Shown piece after piece: positions 1 through 4,711 of a stretch of 6,818 nucleotides of DNA; position 1 is the stretch's first letter, and every line of letters begins with the position of its first letter. Source of the stretch: Syntrophobacterales bacterium. GTDB taxonomy: Bacteria; Desulfobacterota; Desulfobaccia; Desulfobaccales; 0-14-0-80-60-11. The stretch spans positions 1-6,818 of the forward strand of contig JAGVPN010000437.1 of NCBI GenBank assembly GCA_020052215.1, read 5' to 3'. The position numbers were made by a program, and so were the translations under genes. The notes beneath the pieces are model-generated. The model made no database searches. It was not told the DNA's origin and saw only the letters and a program-made list of their open reading frames with translations.

Positions 1-119
1 TCCTCGGGCCGGATGGAAAGCTCCGCCAGGGCCTGCTTGAAGGCTTTGAGCAGGCCGAAATTGCCGCAACCCGGGCACCAGGCCGACTCGATTCCCTGAT
101 ATAAGTCCAGCGGCAGCAT
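1..119 (-). CDS. korB: 2-oxoacid:ferredoxin oxidoreductase, beta subunit (N-terminal part)
   Basis: Only the first 39 complete codons are in the window; the gene continues past the left edge. The predicted N-terminus contains W14-C-P-G-C-G19 followed by NFGLLKAF. The CPGC pair (C15, C18) near the N-terminus is typical of the thiamine-diphosphate-binding beta subunit of 2-oxoacid:ferredoxin oxidoreductases, where these cysteines are among the ligands of a [4Fe-4S] cluster. With the alpha subunit, the enzyme oxidatively decarboxylates a 2-oxoacid with CoA, giving acyl-CoA, CO2 and reduced ferredoxin in the cytoplasm. The ATG is set by an AGGAGG 5 nt upstream that overlaps the stop codon of the alpha gene, so the two genes are almost certainly translationally linked. 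The exact 2-oxoacid (2-oxoglutarate, pyruvate or branched-chain) cannot be read from this fragment; the kor name rests on the fused gamma-alpha partner. Confidence 0.85.
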   Translation of the reverse strand, partial: MLPLDLYQGIESAWCPGCGNFGLLKAFKQALAELSIRPE

Positions 120-124
120 GACAA

Positions 125-132
125 CCTCCTCA
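125..132 (-). promoter_or_regulatory. Ribosome binding site of the beta gene, overlapping the alpha stop codon
   Basis: On the minus strand the sequence reads TGAGGAGG. The TGA stop of the alpha subunit gene supplies the first base of the AGGAGG Shine-Dalgarno site of the beta gene, which starts 5 nt further on. This fixes the beta start and suggests coupled translation giving balanced subunits. Confidence 0.8.
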
Positions 133-1836
133 GGCGTGCCCGGCGAGAGCCCGGAGGATATACTCCGGGGTCAGGGGAGCCCCGTCATACTTGAGCACCA
201 GGTGGTCCGCGGCCATCCCGGTCTCCTGGCGCAGCAGGCGGTTAAACTGCCCGGTGGCGTTCATCTCCACCATCACCAGCTTCTGGGGGTGCCCCAGTGA
301 CCTGGCCACCGCCTGGGCCGGAAACGGCCACAGTTCGCTGAAATGCACCAGGCGGGCCGGGGTGGACTGGGCGTTAAGGCGGGCCACCGCTTCGGCCACC
401 GGACCCAGGCTGGAGCCCCAGCAGGCCAGGGCCAGGGGGGCGTTGTCCGGACCACTGGTAGTGATGCCGTCTAACTCCTGGGCCAGCCCCGCCAGCTTGC
501 GCAGACGCTTGTCATGCATCTTCACCCGCATCTTAAGGTCCTCGGTGAGGTGGCCGTCAGGGGTGTGTTCATCGGAATCGGCCACCACCACCGGGCCGAA
601 GCCCGGGAGGCGCCGGGGCGAGATGCCGCTGGCGGTCAGGGCATAGCGTTCGTAGATACCGTCAACCGGGCCGGTGTCGATGGCACGCTCGATGGCAACG
701 TCCTGGGGAAAGTCCCCTTGCTCCTGGGTGAAATTGGTATCTCCGAAATATTGATCCGTGATGACGATCACCGGCAACTGGTAGCGGTCGGCCAGGTTGA
801 AGGCCTTAACCATCAGGGCGAATCCCTGGGCTGCATTTCCCGGGGCCAACACCGCCCGGGGAAAGTCCCCCTGCCCGGCGTACAGCAGAAAACTGAGGTC
901 GCCCTGCTCCGTGCGGGTGGGGAGGCCGGTGCTGGGGCCGGGGCGCTGGGACTCCAGGATGACCAGAGGGGTTTCGGTGCACCCCGCCAACCCCAGGGCT
1001 TCCACCATCAGGGCGAAGCCGCCCCCGGAGGAGCCGGTCATGGCCCGGACCCCGGCGTAGGAGGCGCCGATGGCCAGGTTGATGGCCGCGATCTCGTCTT
1101 CCGCCTGCTCCACCACCACCCCGAACTTCTCGGCTCGCTGGCCGATGGCGTTCAAGACGCTGCTCCAGGGAGTCATGGGATAACCGCAGATCAACTGCAG
1201 ACCCGCGGCCAGGGCCCCCAGGGCGATGGCTTCATGGCCGCTGATCAGGAGCCGGGGCTGGGGCGGGGTGGCGATCCCCGCCAGGGAATGGCGATTGCCC
1301 GCGGCCGCGCCTAATCGATAGCCTGCGGCGGCGGCCTTGTGGTTCCAACCCACCACTTCGACACCCTTGGCCTCAAAGGCCTCCAGCAGCGTCGCCATCA
1401 GGGGTTCCAGGGGCAGCTTGAGCAGCCCCAGGATGGCCCCGGAGGCCCCGGCATTGATGGCCAATTCCGCAGCTTGCTGGTCGGGGAGCAGGTCCCCGGC
1501 CGTCAGCGCCAGGGTGCTTAACTCCGCGGGCAAGTCGCCCACCCCGGCGGCATCGTAAATAATCACCCCGTCCGGCGACAGCTCGTCCCGGTGGCGGGAG
1601 ATGGTTTCCTGGTTCAGGGCCACTAAGAGATCAATGCCCTCCCGGGAGGACAGGAGGGGTTGATCGGCGACGCGGAGGCGATTAAAGAGATGGCCGCCCC
1701 GGATGCGGGACTGGTAGTCCTGGACGAACAGGACCTGGCACCCCTGCCGCACCAGGATCCTGGCCAGGAGACCCGTAATGGTGTGGACTCCCTGGCCCGC
1801 GGCGCCGCCGATCACAATGTTCAGGTCTATGGCCAT
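130..1836 (-). CDS. korA: 2-oxoacid:ferredoxin oxidoreductase, fused gamma-alpha subunit
   Basis: A 568-residue cytoplasmic protein. Residues 1-185 match the gamma domain of the 2-oxoacid:acceptor oxidoreductase family, with G10-G-A-A-G-Q-G-V17 and the SRIRGGH stretch at 43-49. Residues 195-450 are the alpha (pyrimidine-binding) domain, with GYPMTPWS at 218-225, [10 protein letters not shown] at 243-252, TGSSGGGF at 267-274, [18 protein letters not shown] at 297-314 and [12 protein letters not shown] at 422-433. Residues 465-555 form the C-terminal core domain II. The gamma-alpha fusion is the usual build of KorA-type enzymes, and the length is normal for it. No ferredoxin-like cysteine cluster is present; electrons should pass through the cluster of the beta subunit. 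The ATG is preceded by a modest GGAAAGG-type site about 8 nt upstream. The gene is first in an operon with the beta gene and lies about 30 nt below a good promoter. Substrate specificity is not readable from sequence alone; 2-oxoglutarate is the default family guess. Confidence 0.9.
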   Translation of the reverse strand: MAIDLNIVIGGAAGQGVHTITGLLARILVRQGCQVLFVQDYQSRIRGGHLFNRLRVADQPLLSSREGIDLLVALNQETISRHRDELSPDGVIIYDAAGVGDLPAELSTLALTAGDLLPDQQAAELAINAGASGAILGLLKLPLEPLMATLLEAFEAKGVEVVGWNHKAAAAGYRLGAAAGNRHSLAGIATPPQPRLLISGHEAIALGALAAGLQLICGYPMTPWSSVLNAIGQRAEKFGVVVEQAEDEIAAINLAIGASYAGVRAMTGSSGGGFALMVEALGLAGCTETPLVILESQRPGPSTGLPTRTEQGDLSFLLYAGQGDFPRAVLAPGNAAQGFALMVKAFNLADRYQLPVIVITDQYFGDTNFTQEQGDFPQDVAIERAIDTGPVDGIYERYALTASGISPRRLPGFGPVVVADSDEHTPDGHLTEDLKMRVKMHDKRLRKLAGLAQELDGITTSGPDNAPLALACWGSSLGPVAEAVARLNAQSTPARLVHFSELWPFPAQAVARSLGHPQKLVMVEMNATGQFNRLLRQETGMAADHLVLKYDGAPLTPEYILRALAGHA

Positions 1837-1874
1837 AGCTTCGCCTTTCCCGGGATAGACCGGGCTGAATTTTT

Positions 1875-1903
1875 ATCATTACCCGGGGCGAGGGGATTGT
1901 CAA
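1875..1903 (-). promoter_or_regulatory. Sigma70-like promoter of the kor operon
   Basis: On the minus strand a perfect -35 box TTGACA (1898-1903) is followed after 17 bp by AATGAT (1875-1880, four of six matches to TATAAT). Transcription would start near 1868, giving a leader of about 30 nt before the korA ATG. Both boxes sit in a short AT-rich pocket within GC-rich DNA. Confidence 0.6.
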
Positions 1904-1920
1904 TAAAATTAGTCTGGGGT

Positions 1921-1944
1921 CCGGCCCGGGTGGCATGGGCCCGG
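1921..1944. repeat. GC-rich imperfect inverted repeat upstream of the kor promoter
   Basis: CCGGCCC (1921-1927) can pair with GGGCCCGG (1937-1944) with one bulged C, giving 7 base pairs around a 9-nt loop. It lies about 18 bp upstream of the -35 box of the kor promoter, a place where an activator or repressor could bind. In DNA this GC-rich the match could also be chance. Confidence 0.3.
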
Positions 1945-2111
1945 CATTCCTCCCTGAGGACCATGGTTCCACGGGATTCCCACCATTCACTGGGAGATTT
2001 CGCCCCGAAAGCATCCGGCATTTTGATAAGGTCGAGTAAATCAATTTCCAGGTCTTGGAGGGGCTAAATCCTGGAGTCAAGTCAGAAATACGGTGGAAAA
2101 TTGGTTCTCCT

Positions 2112-2146
2112 GGGGATTTTCCGGTGGTAAACCCCTTGTTTTTTTT
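2112..2146 (+). terminator. Terminator-like hairpin followed by a run of eight T
   Basis: GGGG (2112-2115) pairs with CCCC (2132-2135), and TTT (2117-2119) with AAA (2129-2131) after one bulged A; an inner CC/GG pair closes a small loop. TTG and then eight T (2139-2146) follow. This is the layout of a Rho-independent terminator on the plus strand. No protein gene lies upstream on that strand in the window, so it may end a small RNA, block antisense transcription into the lipoprotein gene, or attenuate a leader transcript. Confidence 0.45.
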
Positions 2147-2243
2147 CCTAAAATGATTAATAAAGAACCTAAGACTATTCTAGGCCCACAGCCTCATGGC
2201 GGACCCAAGGGGATAAGTTCCTCAGGGCATTTGGGAGGAGATT

Positions 2244-2549
2244 ATGGGGAAGAACCTGTTAATCATAGTATTGGCGGTTATATTTTTGGGGTGTTCCCAT
2301 ACAGCCGGGCGTCAATATGACGTTGCTGCGATGGATAGAATTGGAGTTGGCAAAACCACCGAAAGTGATGTTTTGACGATGCTCGGATTGCCACTTTCGG
2401 AAAAAGAACTTAGCAACGGCATCAAAATCTATGATTATGCTTATGGAAATAGATGCATTTTAGGGTTTGGAACTTCACTCGATTTGATGCAAGTGCAATT
2501 GTATAATGGGGTGGTTATTAATAAATGGCAAGCACTGATGCATGACTAG
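2244..2549 (+). CDS. Small SmpA/OmlA (BamE)-like lipoprotein
   Basis: A 101-residue predicted lipoprotein. Residues 1-16 form a short signal peptide (K3, then hydrophobic LLIIVLAVIFLG) and a lipobox FLGC at 14-17, so C17 should be lipidated after signal peptidase II cleavage. Residues 32-46 (RIGVGKTTESDVLTM, then LGLP) match the GxTTxxDVxxxLGxP signature of SmpA/OmlA (BamE-like) lipoproteins; a YDYAYG stretch follows. Family members sit in the outer membrane, and BamE itself assists the BAM complex; many small relatives have no known role, and I cannot say this one is BamE. Serine at position 18 gives no sign of inner-membrane retention. The ATG is supported by GGGAGG 5 nt upstream. The gene is about 41 percent G+C by hand count (126 of 306 bases), against roughly 60-68 percent in samples of its neighbours, which suggests horizontal acquisition. 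Confidence 0.75.
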   Translation: MGKNLLIIVLAVIFLGCSHTAGRQYDVAAMDRIGVGKTTESDVLTMLGLPLSEKELSNGIKIYDYAYGNRCILGFGTSLDLMQVQLYNGVVINKWQALMHD

Positions 2550-2568
2550 TTTTTTTAGCGCGAATATT

Positions 2569-2606
2569 TTTGCTGAAGGTTGCTGTTATTTTAAAACCTT
2601 AGCAAA
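2569..2606 (+). repeat. Twelve-bp hairpin downstream of the lipoprotein gene
   Basis: TTTGCT then AAGGTT (2569-2581, with a bulged G at 2575) pairs fully with AACCTTAGCAAA (2595-2606) around a 13-nt loop. It begins 20 nt after the lipoprotein stop codon. There is no T run after the 3' arm, so it is not a standard Rho-independent terminator; it could still protect the 3' end of the message. A run of seven T at 2550-2556 lies before it but follows no strong stem. Confidence 0.4.
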
Positions 2607-2663
2607 TGTCGACAAAAATGCGGTGTAGAACCTAACCAACGCGGTTCAATCTGAAAAATTCCT

Positions 2664-2669
2664 GATAAT
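2664..2669 (+). promoter_or_regulatory. Possible -10 element for the patatin gene
   Basis: GATAAT matches TATAAT at five of six positions and lies about 68 nt upstream of the patatin ATG. No convincing -35 box is found 16-18 bp upstream, so this is a weak candidate and would need an activator or another sigma factor. Confidence 0.25.
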
Positions 2670-2706
2670 CACCCCGTTATTCTAACTTTCGTCCATTGAC
2701 GCCGCC

Positions 2707-2739
2707 CATGAGCTTTTTTGGGGAAAGGAGGGGCTCATG
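2707..2739 (+). promoter_or_regulatory. Inverted repeat enclosing the patatin ribosome binding site and start codon
   Basis: CATGAGC (2707-2713) and GCTCATG (2733-2739) are perfect 7-bp inverted repeats. The AUG (2737-2739) lies in the 3' arm, and the strong Shine-Dalgarno stretch AAAGGAGGGG (2724-2733) lies in the loop. A shorter alternative stem, CUUU (2713-2716) with AAAG (2724-2727), would instead cover the left part of the Shine-Dalgarno. Folding could limit translation of the phospholipase; regulation is inferred, the repeat itself is seen. Confidence 0.45.
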
Positions 2740-3852
2740 ACTTTATCTGAGAGAATCAGAGCAAAAGGCCCCAAACGCATCCTGGCGTTGGACGGTGGCG
2801 GTATCCGGGGGATAATCACCTTAGAAATACTTGCCGAAATTGAAAATCGGTTGCGGGAGAAATCAGGACGTCCAGCTGATTTCGTCCTCGCCGATTACTT
2901 CGACTTTATGGCGGGAACCAGTACCGGGGCGATTATCGGCACCGCCCTCTCCCTGGGTATGACTGTGCCCGAGATCCGCAGTTTCTATCTGGCCACCAGC
3001 AGGGAAATGTTCGAGGAGGCAAGCGTCTTACGGCGGTTCCGCTACAAATACGAAGATACGAAACTCTCCCAAAAGCTCCACGAGGTGTTCGGGGCCGATA
3101 CGACCCTCGGGAGTGACCGAATCAAGACCCTGGTGATGGCGGTGATGCGCAATGCCACCACGGATTCGCCCTGGCCGGTCACCAATAATCCTTTTGCCAA
3201 GTTCAACCAAAGAGAGCTCCCGGGCTGCAATCTGAATATCCCGCTCTGGCAGTTGGTGCGAGCCAGTACTGCGGCGCCATGTTTCTTCCCGCCCGAAGTC
3301 GTCCGGGTCGGTGCAGAAGAATTCGTTTTCATCGATGGAGCCCTCACCACCTACAACAACCCTGCCTTCCAAGCCTTTCTCATGGCCACCGTTGAACCCT
3401 ACAACCTCAACTGGCCGGCGGGGGAGGACAATATCCTGGTGGTTTCCATCGGCACCGGCACCAACCCCAAAGCCGATGTCGACCTCCAACCCAGCGACAT
3501 GAACCTCTTGTACCACTCCGCCTCCCTGCCCTTGGCCCTGATGTTCGCCGCCCTGAACGAGCAGGATTTTCTCTGTCGGGTTTTTGGGAAATGCCTGGTG
3601 GGCGATCCCCTGGACTCGGAAATTGGCGATCTTATCGGCAAGCGGGGTCCGGTTAACCCCAAACTCTTCACTTATCTGCGCTATAACGCCGAACTAACCT
3701 TTAAGGGACTGGCTGAGTTAGGTCTGGCGGACATCCAACCGGAGGATGTCCAGAAAATCGACTCAGTCGAGAATCTTGGCGACCTGCAGCGTATCGGCCA
3801 GGCAGTGGCGCAACGAAAAGTAAAAATCCAGGATTTTGCCGCGTTTCTCTGA
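2737..3852 (+). CDS. Patatin-like phospholipase
   Basis: A 371-residue protein with all marks of an active patatin-fold acyl hydrolase: the oxyanion-hole loop DGGGIRG at 19-25, the nucleophile elbow GTSTG at 60-64 (catalytic Ser62) and the DGA motif at 200-202 (catalytic Asp200), with RASTAAPCFFPP at 175-186 as the conserved stretch before it. Such enzymes use a Ser-Asp dyad to release fatty acids from phospholipids or other lipids. There is no signal peptide or membrane segment, so it is cytosolic or peripheral to the inner membrane unless exported by an unseen route. The ATG is set by a very strong AAAGGAGGGG with 5 nt spacing from GGAGG. Length is typical of bacterial stand-alone members. 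Patatin-like effectors also occur in CBASS defence (CapV, CapE), but no nucleotidyltransferase gene is nearby. The phosphatase and phospholipase D genes that follow favour a housekeeping role in lipids. Confidence 0.9.
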   Translation: MTLSERIRAKGPKRILALDGGGIRGIITLEILAEIENRLREKSGRPADFVLADYFDFMAGTSTGAIIGTALSLGMTVPEIRSFYLATSREMFEEASVLRRFRYKYEDTKLSQKLHEVFGADTTLGSDRIKTLVMAVMRNATTDSPWPVTNNPFAKFNQRELPGCNLNIPLWQLVRASTAAPCFFPPEVVRVGAEEFVFIDGALTTYNNPAFQAFLMATVEPYNLNWPAGEDNILVVSIGTGTNPKADVDLQPSDMNLLYHSASLPLALMFAALNEQDFLCRVFGKCLVGDPLDSEIGDLIGKRGPVNPKLFTYLRYNAELTFKGLAELGLADIQPEDVQKIDSVENLGDLQRIGQAVAQRKVKIQDFAAFL

Positions 3853-3896
3853 TTGAAGGATGCGATTTCGACCTCGATGAGCAAACCACGGCGCGC

Positions 3897-3935
3897 CTGT
3901 CAAAGACCTCGCCGGATAACCATTGAGTCTGACAG
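3897..3935 (+). repeat. Hairpin between the patatin and phosphatase genes
   Basis: CTGTC (3897-3901) and AGAC (3904-3907), separated by AA, pair with GTCT (3927-3930) and GACAG (3931-3935): 9 base pairs with a two-base bulge and a 19-nt loop. No T run follows, so it is unlikely to be a complete Rho-independent terminator. It ends 26 nt before the phosphatase ATG and may be an mRNA stability or processing element. Confidence 0.4.
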
Positions 3936-3950
3936 CCAGCCGAGAACCAC

Positions 3951-3960
3951 AAGGAAGGGA
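3951..3960 (+). promoter_or_regulatory. Ribosome binding site deciding the phosphatase start
   Basis: AAGGAAGGGA ends one base before the ATG at 3962, with AAGGA at 6 nt spacing. An in-frame TTG at 3923 would add 13 residues ahead of the signal peptide and has no comparable site, so the ATG is preferred. Confidence 0.7.
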
Positions 3961-3961
3961 T

Positions 3962-4588
3962 ATGCGTGACTTTTTGGTCTGGGCTAAGGCCGGTTACCGG
4001 GGGGGCGCCCTCCTTGCCGCAGCAAGCGTATTTTTGCTTTCGGGGGTGGCTTGGGCGGACCCCTCACCAGCCAATCGGCCTAAAACCTGGGCCCAACCGG
4101 TCAAGCTGGAAGGGGTGCCGAACCTGTACCGGATTTCCGACGAACTCTATCGGGGCGACCAACCCAGTCCCCAAGGCATGCAAAACTTAAAGAAATTGGG
4201 CCTCAAAACCATTATTAACCTGCGTTCTTTTCACTCGGATCGCGGGGAAATTGGCGGCACTGAACTGGCCTACGAACATATCTACATGAAAGCCTGGCAC
4301 CCCGAGGAGAAGGAAGCGGTTCGATTCCTCAAGATTGTCACCGACCCTAAGCGCAGCCCCGTTCTGGTTCACTGCCAGCATGGGGCCGACCGCACCGGCG
4401 CCATGATCGCAGTTTACCGCATCGCCGTGCAGGGTTGGAGCAAAGCCGAGGCGATCCGGGAGATGACCCAGGGCGGCTTCGGATTTCACCAGACCTGGAG
4501 CAATCTGCCCAAGTGGATCCAGAAATTAGACATCGACCGCATAAAAAAGCAGGCAGGCATTAAAAGCCTCACGGAAAAGGCACCTTAA
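3962..4588 (+). CDS. Exported cysteine-dependent (dual-specificity type) phosphatase
   Basis: A 208-residue protein from the ATG at 3962. Residues 1-32 form a Sec signal peptide (R2, K9 and R13, a hydrophobic core GALLAAASVFLLSGVA, and cleavage expected after AWA at 30-32), so the enzyme should act in the periplasm. The mature part begins with the DSP-like LYRGDQPS at 62-69 and an IINLR strand at 84-88. The P-loop HCQHGADRTG (137-146) is a complete CX5R active site with nucleophile Cys138 and Arg144. The general acid is not obvious; candidates lie around 92-128, and no WPD motif is present. Substrate is unknown. Asp before the P-loop Arg (DRTG) recalls loops of bacterial phosphatases that also hydrolyse phosphoinositides, but those usually have KDRTG. 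Location between two phospholipid enzymes makes a lipid or inositol phosphate substrate plausible, with phosphotyrosine the alternative. Confidence 0.85.
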   Translation: MRDFLVWAKAGYRGGALLAAASVFLLSGVAWADPSPANRPKTWAQPVKLEGVPNLYRISDELYRGDQPSPQGMQNLKKLGLKTIINLRSFHSDRGEIGGTELAYEHIYMKAWHPEEKEAVRFLKIVTDPKRSPVLVHCQHGADRTGAMIAVYRIAVQGWSKAEAIREMTQGGFGFHQTWSNLPKWIQKLDIDRIKKQAGIKSLTEKAP

Positions 4589-4617
4589 ACCATCAACCAG
4601 CGCTGATCGCCTCACCC

Positions 4618-4642
4618 CGATTCCCGGCTCACCAGGGAATCG
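4618..4642 (+). repeat. Perfect 8-bp hairpin between phosphatase and phospholipase D genes
   Basis: CGATTCCC (4618-4625) and GGGAATCG (4635-4642) are perfect inverted repeats around a 9-nt loop, starting 30 nt after the phosphatase stop. AGAGGAAATT follows, without a T run, so this is probably not an intrinsic terminator; mRNA stabilisation or a protein-binding site are possible. Confidence 0.45.
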
Positions 4643-4699
4643 AGAGGAAATTGCCGCCGTGACCTTCAGCGCGATGATCCAGCGACAGACGTAGGATCC

Positions 4700-4704
4700 G
4701 GAGG
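4700..4704 (+). promoter_or_regulatory. Ribosome binding site deciding the phospholipase D start
   Basis: GGAGG lies 7 nt before the ATG at 4712 but only 1 nt before the in-frame ATG at 4706. Normal spacing favours 4712, which removes two residues (Met-Leu) and does not alter the signal peptide. Confidence 0.7.
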
Positions 4705-4711
4705 AATGTTG

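Larger units (their letters stand above)
1837..2243. other. Divergent intergenic region between korA and the small lipoprotein gene
   Basis: This 407-bp gap holds the kor promoter, a GC-rich imperfect inverted repeat at 1921-1944, a short inverted repeat TCCCA-N8-TGGGA at 1978-1995 and a terminator-like hairpin on the plus strand at 2112-2146. The right part (from about 2090) is clearly AT-richer than the left. Short open frames on either strand here lack ribosome binding sites and recognisable protein content, so I call no gene. No clear promoter for the gene at 2244 was found; the best -10-like string, TATTCT at 2176-2181, has no matching -35 box. Confidence 0.6.

Noticed and set aside
514..1314. 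Long open frame of 266 codons on the plus strand
   Set aside because: It lies wholly antisense to korA, whose family motifs are clear; low-complexity Gly/Gln/His-rich translation and no recognisable domain. GC-rich coding DNA often leaves such open antisense frames.
1978..1995. TCCCA-N8-TGGGA inverted repeat as an operator
   Set aside because: Five-base arms are short enough to be chance, and the site is about 75 bp from the kor -35 box with no known regulator match.
1827..2021. Minus-strand open frame of 64 codons upstream of korA
   Set aside because: No ribosome binding site, no recognisable protein features, and it would run through the kor promoter and into the korA start.
2641..2655. 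GGTTCAATC, similar to a tRNA T-loop
   Set aside because: The flanking bases do not form a T-arm stem, and no acceptor, D or anticodon arm was found upstream.
2737..3852. Patatin gene as part of a CBASS anti-phage system
   Set aside because: CBASS patatin effectors are encoded beside a CD-NTase gene; neither flank in this window encodes one, and the neighbours are envelope enzymes.
3923..3961. TTG start extending the phosphatase by 13 residues
   Set aside because: It lies inside a hairpin, lacks a ribosome site, and would bury the signal peptide; the ATG at 3962 has a good site.
4706..4711. Earlier ATG for the phospholipase D gene
   Set aside because: Only 1 nt separates it from GGAGG, too close for initiation; the ATG at 4712 has 7 nt spacing.
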